From NCBI GenBank assembly GCA_013397845.1, contig VZTG01003225.1:496001-560000 (forward strand): a stretch of DNA of 64,000 nt, read 5' to 3'. The notes beneath the pieces are model-generated. The model did no database searches. It was not told the DNA's origin and saw nothing but the letters and a program-made list of their open reading frames with translations. Shown one piece after another: positions 1-11,400 of the stretch (the first letter of the stretch is position 1; each line of letters begins with the position of its first letter). A program made the translations under genes and the position numbers. Source of the stretch: Melanocharis versteri. Its lineage: Eukaryota; Chordata; Aves; Passeriformes; Melanocharitidae.

Positions 1-2674
1 ATAGAAATTGTGAAAAAAATGGAGATGGTTTTTGTCTTTTTCACTGGGATTTTGGCACTGTTGTCCTGTCTTCAAGTTCTGTGGTGAAAAGAGAGCTATT
101 GGATGTGCTATGGCTGGAGTTTATGTTCCGTGTCACAGAAGCACCTGTGATTTGACTTCCGCAGATCACGTGCACGGAAGCTGATTAACTGAGTCAGTCC
201 CAAGTGGATAAAAACAAAACAGATGATAATTGCTGGAATGGTAAACACATGGCTTCAGAACTGGAAATTCTAACCTTTTTAGAGACCATTATGTAAGATC
301 AGTATATGCCTGTTGTGTAGGAAATGGAAGGGAGCTCCATTTTCATACTGGTGTGGGTGTTGGTAGTGGAGAGCTCCGGGGGCTGTAGAGTGGGGATATT
401 CTTCCAGGCTCTCCTGAAATATGCTTCATGGCTCCTGGGGGCATCAGGCTGTAATCTGAATTCCTTACAGGAGGGTTGCTGTGTGTAACATCTTCTGCTG
501 GGAACGCTTAATGCGCTGTGGAGCTTGTGCAAGTAGAGTGGAATAAAATTTAGACTAGAATCTAGATTTGACTGGAGAAATTCAACTGCTTCTGTTTAAT
601 TTTGTCCCTTTAATTACATTCTCTGATTTAAAAATATTTAAATACACCATTTTTTTTACCTTGTTACATCAACAGCTGGAAAATAAATTCCTACAGGTAA
701 AGGAATGAAAAGCAAGATGAAATACTAGGTTCTTCTTGGTTAACAAATAAATTAATGTGGATCTCTAACCGTATTATTTTCCACTTTATTTTTATCAAGG
801 TAAAATTTTCTAAAATACTTGAACTTTAATTGTTGGTGTTACCCATACCAAGGAACTGGGGGGAAAAAAATAAGCATTTTTTTATTCCTGTTTTTATGCA
901 TTCATTTAAAAAGCAAAATCTTGAGTTTCCTAGAGTTCTTCTCTGAGAGGTGAACAGATCACCACATGACAGTTATCAACACATACTTCAGTTGCAGTTT
1001 TGCAAATTCAGTCCAGCCTATTGCACCTTATGCAGAAACCTGTATAAACCTAAAAGATGAAGAGTATGACAGTCTCTGACAGAGCTGAGTCCTTGGAAAG
1101 TGCTGTTTGGTGCTATAATAGCACTCAGCATTTTCATTTGTAGTCCAAGCTAATGGGAAGGAATGATGGTCACACCAAATCCTAGGATGCACTGTTACCA
1201 CCAGCAAATGGCCCTTACCAGCTTGGTACAATTCCTAGCTGATCTACAGAAGGAACGTGCCAGGTCAGAGGAGGAGCCCGAACCTTTGGCTTTTTCTGCC
1301 TGGCACTTGCCCAGCATTCAACACGGTTTATCTGACTACTGCTTTAAAGACAGTGGAAATGCTGGGTTTTAAAGCACTTTGCAGGTATATACGACTTCAT
1401 AGTTTGTAATTTCTTGATTCCCAAGGCATTTATGTTCCTTTCAGATAGCAACCACCACCAAAAAAAAAAAAAAAACAACAACAAAAACCAACAACAAAAA
1501 AAAAAAAGCACCACACAAAAAACCCCCACCCCAACCCTTAAAAAAAACCAAACCAAAACATTCCTGCCCTATCCTTCATTTAGCTGTTGGGTAGTTGTTA
1601 GAAGTTATGTATTGCTACCTGGCCGTGCCTGAAAAGCACAAAATCAGTAGGGGTGAGGAAAGCTGCTAACTGCAGAAGTCAGCCTAAACACCATCTCTCA
1701 TATGCACTTAATCCCATGGTCATAAGAAAAGCCTTTGACTTTCTGAGGGCAAAGATCCAAGTCTGAAGAGGTTGTAAACTCGAGAAAGTAACTTTGCTGA
1801 CTCAAGTCCTGTCCGTCATTGACACCTGCACTCCATTTCCTGCAGGAAGGAAAAGATCAGAGCAACCAGAGGAAAAGAGTACAAGGCAAAATGAGACCAA
1901 AAAAAAGAGGCTGAATAATGACACAAGGAAATGCAGGGCATGGGAGCAGTGCACCAGTTTGGAGGGTTGGGAACTTGTGTTAGTAAATGAGAAATGTCTG
2001 TTTCACTGCCATGTCAGAAAGGCACACAGCCTTCAAGGAAGCTTATATTAAAATGTTAGAGAATTAAAACTGTTTCTGATATCTGTGAAAAACAACAGTG
2101 AATTGTCATTTTAGCTGTTGCCTAAGCTCTTTTCCTTTTGCTGTGACATAGGAAATGTTTTAATCAAAGTCAGTCATTGGTATCTGAGCAACACAAGCCG
2201 ATGTTTTAGGGTATAGTCCTGCCTGACTGTCCTCAGCCACTCTGCACACCCATGTGAGCACTACACTCCAGCACATTCAGTCCTTCTGAATGTGCACCTG
2301 AGTTCCGTGATGAACCTGTTTTCCTGAGACGCAGCAAGTAAAAGCTGTTTTTGCTGCTTAAATAGCCCTTTGATAGGAAACTGTGTTCAGATAGGTTTTA
2401 GCCTGGTGATTACCTCCTAGCCTTAATTACAGTGCTTAGAACATTCTTTTTAGTATCACAGAAATATTTTCAACTTTGTATCATTCTTGAAGTTCTCGAA
2501 AACTTTGACAAGGATAGTGAGAAACAATGTATCACACACAGGGGGACAAATCACTGCAGGAGGTAAACAGTAAAATAAAAGGGATGAAGAGGTTTGAAAT
2601 GAGGATTGAAATAGTCTTCTTAGTGTGTTTTATATCTTGAGGCACTTCTGAGTGCTTTATATATTAAGGAAGAC
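1..2674. other. Non-coding stretch
   Basis: No gene recognised. Short open frames lack splice support or family resemblance. If LCORL extends here this would be its intron. Contains an A-rich low-complexity tract near 1458-1558. Confidence 0.6.
1458..1558. repeat. A-rich low-complexity tract
   Basis: Runs of A broken by single or few C (CAACAACAAAAACC, then AAAACCAAACC), of the kind left by decayed A-rich tracts. Confidence 0.8.
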
Positions 2675-2885
2675 ATTTTTGGTAATGAGGATGGTAAAAC
2701 ACTGAAACAGGTTGTCCAGACAGGTGGTGGATGTCTTGTCCCTGGAAACATTCAGGATCGGGCTGGGTGGGGCTCTGAGCAACCTGATCTATTTGAAAGT
2801 TTTCCTTGCTCATGCTCATTGCAGGGGATTTGGAGTAGGTGACCTTTAAAGGTGTCTTCCAACCCACGCTGTTTGATGATTCAAT
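2675..2885 (+). mobile_element. CR1 LINE 3' end fragment
   Basis: Matches the CR1 3' region in order: acactgaaacaggttgtcc, then ggatcgggctgggtggggct, then gtgacctttaaaggtgtctt ccaaccca, ending near tgatgattca. Only the 3' end is present, as is usual for 5'-truncated avian CR1 copies. Confidence 0.85.
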
Positions 2886-3418
2886 CCACACGTCTGTCCA
2901 AGTCTGCTTAGTGACCCCCGCAAAGGACTGGGTTTCTTTCCCTTCTTGTGTTACTTTTTTCCCTAGATTTAAAACAAAATACTGTCTATATGTGAGTCCT
3001 TCCATGATTGCATTAAATTAATATTGTCAGCAATAAAAACAAGCCCCAAACTCTTGCCCAGTTCCTGCTCTGTGCGTTTAGTCAGCTGGAGATGATTTAA
3101 GCAAGGCCAGCTGTTACTGCACCCCCTGCAAAGGACCAGCAGGAGCAGGAGGCTGACCTGGGACGGGCGCTGCCGATGGACAGGGCCTCGGCCAGCCCCG
3201 CACAGACAAGCCCAGTCTACAGCACAGCACAGCCGGGTTCTAATCTCAGTGTTTCTGGAACACAGTGCACTGAAACAACAACAAAAATCCCCAACAGAAT
3301 ACAAGATCTGCCACCACCTCATCTTGCCTCTTATCAGCTTGTTTGCAGGGCAAGACAAAAGTGTACTAAACTTTTTCTCGTTTTTTTCCCTCTCCTACCC
3401 CCACTTCTTTTCTCACAG

Positions 3419-3602
3419 CACGCTACAAGTGAAAGTCTCGGAGCCGCAGAATTCAATAGACATGAACACAGAAAATGAACATTTGAAGTCCATAAAGATG
3501 TGCCTTAATCAGCCCACTGAGTGGAATCTGAGTTTTTCAGCAGCATCTCTCGCCAGCTGTAAAGTTTTTAACCAAAATCTCAAAACTGATGAGAACAAAT
3601 AG
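3419..3602 (+). CDS. Weak candidate for a terminal exon of an LCORL isoform
   Basis: A good pyrimidine tract and acceptor (ttcttttctcacag) precede 60 open codons, TLQVKVSEPQNSIDMNTENE ... LKTDENK, ending TAG. Conserved gene order predicts the 3' end of LCORL here on the + strand, convergent with NCAPG. I do not recognise the peptide as LCORL, so this rests on position and splice signals only. Confidence 0.25.
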
Positions 3603-6159
3603 ATTGCAGCTGTTCTTGCACTATGATTTTGTACATTGTTCCTGATTTTTTTTTCTGCTAAATAATAAGCATTTATTACATTGATCTTGAAATGATCTTG
3701 TGTGATTTGGCTTTATATACTACTAGCATTATTCAGTTTGATGTACTTTTTCTTTTCTAAATATGAAGTTTCACATCTGACCATCATGAAATTCTTGCAG
3801 TACAAATTTATATCAGAATCAGATGTTCCCCTTTAATAGTATTGTGATTTTTCTATGTTCTTTAAATTTAACTATGGTTTCCCAATTTTATTTTTGTGCA
3901 CGAAAGTTAATATATTATGTAATTTGTGGCATAGGTCACCATGTAAAGATTTATGGTAATAATTCAAACAAATCTGTAACAGGTGGAGACCGACTACCTC
4001 GAAGCAAAGCAGTACAAAGGTAAATTATCTGAGGAGATCTCCTTCACCAACGGATTGAAATATATGGAAGCACCAGTTTGTTTCTGCAGTATGCTTTCAT
4101 CTTCACTTATCTTGAGAACTTCTGTGTGACAGTGTTTAATGACCCTAATGTCTAAAAGAAAGACCAAGCCTGCTGGAGAATCTCGTGAAAGATTGTCATT
4201 CAACAAATCTGTATCTGCACTTTTTGAGGTTTCTGCTAAATGGTCTTTCTTCCCCATTTGTTTTTATGAATTTATGCCTGCCACCAATTAAAATGGATGT
4301 AAATGCTCTTCCTATTTCATTTTTTTCCGTGTACTTTGGAAATTCAATGTAAAATCAAAATTTTATCTCTACTCAAAGAAGTAGTAAATGGTTGTAGCTG
4401 ACTACATTGTAGACATTCCATGCTTAAATGATCTTAGCAAGGTTCATGTACTTCATTCATCAAAACTTTATTATTAATAGAGCTATAACAAAAGTGTTAG
4501 AATAAAACCATATAATATACTTCTCTTTTCTGGAGTCATACATTCAATAGCTAGAGTAGAGGTTTCTTAATTCATGATGAGTTGTCTGTCCTTTACTTGA
4601 CTAGAACTAATTTTCCAGAAGGAAATTTCCTTGGAAGACACTGTATTTTATAAAACAAAGGTTTTAAGGATTCACCTTACAAAAGTGAAGATGCACTTCC
4701 TCTTTACAGAGGTTTGTTGGTTTGCAGGTGCAATCCAGTAACTGAAATAAAGAGATTGTTATGAATTCTGGTAAGTGTCACAAGACCCCAAGAGGGTATT
4801 GAGTCACTGAAGCGTTGGACATGATTAAAAGTGCAGAATGTGATTAAAAGAATAAATATTCATCATGTTTCATGCTGTTTAGAAGGTCTTTATGTATCTC
4901 AACTGTTTAATGCACATGGATTCTGTGGGGCAAGAAAGCCAAAAGGAGAATTAAACTTCCCAGGGGAAAGGCACCGAAGTTGACTTCAGTGGAGCCCCAC
5001 CAGAGCACAAGGATCAGTAAGGAGTCAGGCAGGACATACGAGTCTTACAAGCACTGGAGCCAATGCAGCTGGAATTGTGTTTGTGTGCCCATGGGAGGAG
5101 ATCCCACATGGATTTTCTGATTTCAAAGACCCAGTAAATAACAGAACCTCCCTGTTTTCAACATGTCTCCCTGAGCTCCAAGCAGGAGCCTGTTTTTGTC
5201 AACCACTATTATGTATTACAATTTCTTTGAGTTTTAGTTGGCTGCTGACTCAAGAGTTTTCAGGCACAACCCAAGCTCACCAGCCCCTGCTGTCCTTCAG
5301 CCTGGAGAGCAACCAGCCAAAGGCCTGTTCTCAAGGTATTTCGTGCATAGGCTGAAGAGACTGAATTCACAAGCAAACAAGAATCACAATATTGGTTTTA
5401 AGAAACAAAAACTAGTGTGGGAAAAAACATGGGATCTCTAAGTCTGATGAGTGACCACTGCTATTTTACCGTTATTTTATAGGCAATCAAGTCTAGGTCC
5501 AGTGTGGTTCATGTTTGACAGCCTGTTGTGTTTTGCCAGCAAAAAGAGGAAGTATGCACAGTAATTGGACCAGAGCAACAAAGAGGCTGTTTTTAAATAA
5601 ATGAAAATATTTTAGGGATTAAAATTTTACTCCATAATTAAGCAGCCAGGAATTTAGGTACTTTCAACACATAGAATTAAAGTAAAAAACAGCATTATTT
5701 TAGCTAGAAGGAGTAATGCATACCAAGTAAAGATTTTTTTCACTGCAAGGATGATAATTCCAGGCTTGGCTCCTTGTCACCTTTGGATGTATTCTTGCTA
5801 CCATGTGACTTTCTCAGGAAGTCAGCTGCATACATTGAAACCTTGATTATCAGTAATAGTGAACTTTGAGAAACAGCACACATCTGATTGTCTTACCCTG
5901 CAATTACGCAGCCACCCCACCTGCAAAGGTAAAGTAATTTTACATGAACACATCAAATTTTGTATTACACGGAAAACCCTTCCCTTTACAGGGAGTTGGG
6001 CAGGCAGTGTGCCCAGAGGGGCTGGAAATTCAGTGCCAGTTGCTGCTCAGGTTTCTGGCCTGAAAGGATCTCAGGGTAAGTCAGGCATAAAAGGACATCA
6101 GGAAAGTCCATAGTTGTACACCCTGCTCAAAGGCAGCCAGCTGTGAGTACTTCATGCCT
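3603..6159. other. Non-coding stretch, possible 3' UTR of a + strand gene at its left
   Basis: No recognised coding sequence. AATAAA words on the + strand at 4501 and 4746 could serve as polyadenylation signals if the candidate exon at 3419-3602 is real. Confidence 0.4.
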
Positions 6160-6432
6160 AGTCCTGTCTTAAAAACTCCTAGGACAGAACCTGCACAGGC
6201 AACCTGTTCCACTGTCTTTTTCATGTTATATTCTGGCCTGAATTTCAATTTATACCCATTGGTTTTTTATCCTCTCATCATATGCAACAAAAAGCCCAAT
6301 TTTCTCTTTACTGAACTCCTTGCAGGTAACTGGGGATCCTCCCAACATTCACAGGCTCAACAAGCCCAGCTCCCTCAGCCTCTCCCACAGGGCAGGGACT
6401 CCAGCCCCACATCAGCCCTGGGGGCCTCCAGA
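6160..6432 (-). mobile_element. CR1 LINE fragment
   Basis: On the + strand the reversed CR1 3' half is seen: ggcaacctgttccactgtc, then ctcaacaagcccagctccct cagcctctcccac, then ggcagggactccagcccc. Diverged, 5'-truncated. Confidence 0.8.
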
Positions 6433-8069
6433 GAGGCAAAGTCCATTTTCTGTAGACACACACCAGTGAAGCCCCATCCACAGCACAGGCATCCACAGAC
6501 TGGGAGGTGACTTGAGGGAAACCTCATCTTTTCACTCCAGCATTCCCAAGAGATGCCAGAGGCAGAACCTGTACATGTGGCAAGGCACAACAGAACAGCA
6601 AGAAGGAGAAACTAAAGTCTTATTCAGGAAGGCGAGCCTAGAGGCCTTTATAGATTTTTATTGCTCCTGCTTTGCCTCAAAATTCATTTGAAGAAAAAAT
6701 AAGAGTGGACTAGCACCAGTTGTTCAAAGTGTAGTAGTGCTTAAAGAACAAACCACTCAAGGGGGGGAGAATGAGAGAGAACTTATACTTAAAATTAAAA
6801 AACCCCAACATTGAAGCCCCAGGGATGCTCTTATAACTGAGAAAAACAACTACATACTTGGCCCATTTCAACTATGTTCAGGCAGCATTCAAGGGGACAG
6901 AGAGCATCTCTGATCTGAAGTGGCTGCATGTACACAAACTCATACTATAACACAATTTGGGGATTTAAAAAGAGTTACCTAAAGAGGGAGGTCAGAGCCT
7001 CAAAATTGTGTTTAAAATTACAAAAATAATTCATCACAGTTACAGAAGCTTCTGAATAGAGCAAATACCAGCAGACAAGTGTGTCAGGGCATTTTGCAGT
7101 TTGACAAGTTTCCAACAAAAACTGCAAAGGATGAAAAGCAACACAATCCGTCTGTTTCCTACAGGAAAGCTTGGAAACAGCATAATAGTTTGGGCATTGC
7201 ACTTTAGGAATACTAATTTTCACTCGTGCCCCTACATAATTTCTGAGAATTACCAAAGATCATTTATAGCATATTTACCTATTTTAAATGCAGGTTCCTT
7301 AGAGAGCTGCATTTGGCATCCATAGCTGAGATGTGCATGTCGAGGAATCGAGCGACTGCTCCGAAATGACCCCAACTGTGACATGGACACGACTGCCCAG
7401 GTGTTTCTGTCTCGAGTGAACCTGCTCAGCCACCAGTGACTACTCCGTGATTACAGGTTCATCTGCTGTCCCCTAAAACTCCTAACCATTCCTACATGTT
7501 TTGAACTTACAACTATGAAGAAATAACACTTGGATACTACTTTAAAAAGACACAACACTGACCTTAGAGAAGTTGAGTTTTTGCCCCTTCTGTACTTAAA
7601 TACTCCTTTCCTTACCAGATCTTATTTTGTACCACAAATATTTTTATGCTTTTCTAAAAGCACATCACTGATTCTATATAACAAGCTCAGCATCAGTAGG
7701 CTTTCAGTATGGCTTGAAAAATCAGTTACTCAGTTTTATCACTTTGACATTGTTTAATAAAGTGGATACACACCTGCAGGAAGCAGAATTCCCAAGTAAG
7801 ATCAACTCTATTTTACATTAACATGAACAGTAAATACATGCATCTGCTAACCAGATTTTACTGTTATAAAACCTTATAAAAATGAAGAAAGTGGGTGCCA
7901 TAAAAGTAGGTACATTAAAAATTGCTGCCACCAGAAGCAGCCAATCTCTGCTAATGTTAAATATCAAAACAGCTGTAACTATGGAATACTTAGCACCAAC
8001 AGCAATTTTTACTTGCAGGTAAGATGCATTCTTATCTATAAAGTAAAAGAAAAAACATCCCAAGTTTTG
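6433..8069. other. Intergenic stretch left of NCAPG
   Basis: AT-rich, no recognisable genes or repeats; may include distal NCAPG 3' UTR on the - strand. Confidence 0.5.
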
Positions 8070-8092
8070 TTCAGGTAATATTTTAATCTGTT

Positions 8093-8098
8093 TTTATT
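8093..8098 (-). terminator. Candidate NCAPG polyadenylation signal
   Basis: TTTATT on the + strand reads AATAAA on the - strand, 192 bases after the NCAPG stop; it would give a short 3' UTR. Further TTTATT words lie further left, so longer forms are possible. Confidence 0.45.
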
Positions 8099-8289
8099 AC
8101 ATGAATGAGAGACTTCATATCAGGAAATTATTAAAAGCATCTACTTAAAAAAAAACTAGTATAGAAATGTAGAATTATAAATGATGATTCATATAAAAGG
8201 GGTTAAATATGACTAGCAAGAAAAAAAATCTTATTTTCAAGTCTGATGTTAACTACCAGTGTTGACAAAGGCACTTTCTTCTTTTGTCT

Positions 8290-8416
8290 TCACTCATCTG
8301 TTTCCTCATTTAACAGTCTTGAAAGATTCATTCGGGTTTTCTCCAGTGCCAAAGTTTTTGCCCGTCTTTGAGGCCTCGAACTTGACACTGGGACCGGTTC
8401 TGGAATTTGATCACCA
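8290..8416 (-). CDS. NCAPG: NCAPG coding exon 21, C-terminus and stop (residues 994-1035)
   Basis: Encodes SGDQIPEPVPVSSSRPQRRA and then KTLALEKTRMNLSRLLNEE, ending TDE-TGA. Matches the conserved human tail RRAKTAALEKSKLNLAQFLN. Acceptor cgtttcag. Confidence 0.95.
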
Positions 8417-11400
8417 CTGAAACGTAGAATATTTAAGAGTAAGGTAAAAAAGACTAAGCAAACTGAAGAGCTTTTATAGGAACAAACTTGAAATGCGGTC
8501 TCAAAGAGCAAAAATACTTCTTACCAATTATAAACTTTATATTTTTCGAAAATATATTGGTGCTTTCCAAGTGATATAGCAGTATCAGTAAAAATAACCA
8601 AGTAATAAGCAGTTGCAAAATAAGCAAAATTCTCCCAAAATTAGGTGGAATCAAAGCAAACACACCAAATAGGCAAATGGGAGAGACTGACCCTGGTCCC
8701 AATAAAATCCACAATAAATGGATTAGTTGCTTAAGAAAGAGTTGAGCACAGCTGAAAATTACAAAGATACTATTGTTTTAATGCTTATATCCTGCAAGAT
8801 CATAAGGGAAGAAATCCGTTGTCTATATTCACTTCTCAGTCATTTCTCGATGCTTGTCAACTACATGTTGGACAACAAGCAACGAAACTGTGAAGGGGGA
8901 AAAAGAATTTAAATTGAAAAAAATTGATACTTCCACAGAACAGATTTTAAAAGGCAGAAAAAACTAACTGGAAGAAGAGCAATAATGTAAACCAAAAATC
9001 TGACTTTTTTCAGCTAGAATATATGTTGACTCAACACACAAAAGGTATGCTAAACAAAAGTTACAGGCTCCTTGACAGAAACTGCCACTGTTTCAAAAGT
9101 ACCAGTTCAAAGAAATGATTTTCTTAAATGTTTCTCAGTGTTTTAGGAACAGAGGATATCAGAACATACAGGTTTGGGAAAGAAAAACATTTGAATAAAA
9201 CTTCCTTGCTAGAACAGACATCATGGCTTTGATGGTAGGGAGACAGGGATTTACCTTTCAAGACCACGTTTTACACTTGCACTGGTTTTTCTTCTGCTCA
9301 CAGACCTCACTTCTGCTGCTTTCCGCTGTCCTAAGTATAAACAAAAGTCTTTTTTCGTATGTTGATACAGTTTATTTTCTTAAACTAGTTTTGTATCTAT
9401 CTTTATTCAGTGTTTGATATTGCATTGAAACACAGAAATACGCAGTCAGCATACACAGAATGTGATCACAAAATCCAACAACAAAAACCCCACAATTTTC
9501 CACTTCTCCCAGAAACACCTGTACATTACTGCCAATGTCTGTGGCTGGGTTATCTCCAAGCCTGTAGTCAGGCCTTTTTACTTTTTTGAAATCTGTGTTA
9601 TTGGGAGAGGCTAACAGCACAAAAATTTCCACAGAACAAATTACTTTTATCTTTTAACAAATAAAATTGTAAAAACTACAACAGAGTATGAATGGCTTTC
9701 TCATCTATACATTCACAAAAAGTTACTATGAAATTATTTTATTAAAAACAACTAATATTGTAACCACTGTACCTTTGCCAGTTTTGCTTCTCGTAGATCT
9801 TAATTTTGCAGTTTCTTCAACTTCAATAACTGGAGTATGAAGAACATCTTTATTATTTTCTGTTAAACAGAATCACACACACAGAAGTCATAAATTAAAG
9901 GTTGCTTATCTTCAATACCAGTATTTTAAATTTTGGCTGTTACATTAAAAAGCCACACAACTGAACCCCACTTTTTCTTTAAACCAGAAACTAGCTAATA
10001 AGGCTAATAGGAAGTTTAAAATGTCACTCAGCTGTAACTCCACCCCAACAAAGGTCAATCATACATAAACTATTCCTGACAACTGTTTAGCCCCTTCCAC
10101 TGTGTTGGAAGCCGAGCAAGCGGGACAGAAGATCAGCTTGTCTGAACAGGGACCTCCTTGTGGAGCTCAAGAGGAAAAAGGAACTGCAAGATCTCTGACA
10201 GCAAGGTCAGGCTTTGCAGGAAGATGACAGGGCTGTGGTTCATACAAGGAGGGAGAAGGCACAAAAGGCCAAAGTTCAATTACAGTTGAACCTGGTCAGT
10301 GTTTTGTGAGATAGTAAAGAAGGACTGACGAACAGGACTGGAGAACAAGCAGAGCCATTCAGTGCTTTATTTGCGTGACTCTTTAATATTACTGATGGAC
10401 CTCAGGCTGCCCAGTCTCCTGAATCGGAGGACCAGGAGCACAGGAACAGTGATTGTCCATTTGAGGACACTGAATTTGTAAAGGACCAGCTCTAACAGCT
10501 GAATGCCCATAAGCTGAGCATGAGCCAGCAGTGGCATCCTGGCTTGTACCAGAGACTTTTTGGCCAGCAGGACCAGGGCAGTGACTATTCCCCTTTTTCA
10601 TCAATTTCAGCATTGATGAGGCCACACCTCAAATCCCATGGTCAGTTTTGGGCTCCTCACTGCAAGAAAGACATTCAGGTGCTGGAGTGAGTCCAGAGAG
10701 GGGCAATGGAGCTGAGGAAGGGTCTGGAGCACAAGTGATATGGGGAGTAGCTGAGGGAGCTGGGGTTGTCTCCCAAGTCCTATTGCTTCTTGTTTTCATA
10801 ACATCCAAACAATTCACTGAATTGTACACCTGCCTGTACTTCACCTCTCCTGAATTACCTTCTCCATTTTGAACAGGATTTTCAGACAATGTGACATCTC
10901 TTTCCTGTGTTCTTTCAGAGAGATCTGTTTCCTCAGTTCTTCCAGAGTGGTTTTTGCCCACATTAGGATCCTTGGTCAATTTCATTAGGATCTTCTCAAT
11001 AGCTCTTTGACATGGTTTATCTTCCACTTTCTGGAGAACAGACATTTAATGTTAAATGCTACTTAAATTTACAACTATTTCTTTTATCTATTAAATTTGC
11101 CCACTAATAGGATTAGTTGAAATTACTTCTGCACAAAGGATACAATGTGTGACATGAAAGTGACCAGTCAAGCTGAAAGGAGAAACACTTTCTCCGTCAA
11201 TACTAGGCACTAAAATCCCAGGGGTTTTTTCATAATTTTTTTAAAGGAAACCTTAAAGAAATTAAAGCAACTCTACATAGAGTACTGCTACCTCTGGATG
11301 ACATGCCCATAAGTGGATTCAGCATGCTTTTCAACATTTCTGTATACTATTGCGTTCATGCGCCACACTTCCAAATTTTAATTTTTTTCCATGTTAATAA

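Noticed and set aside
2664..3005. 113-codon - strand frame
   Set aside because: Antisense of a CR1 3' end plus flank; not a gene.
10389..10858. Long - strand frames read as extra NCAPG coding sequence
   Set aside because: The sequence is CR1 on the opposite strand; the true exon 18 donor is at its left end, 10859, and phase continues to exon 19.
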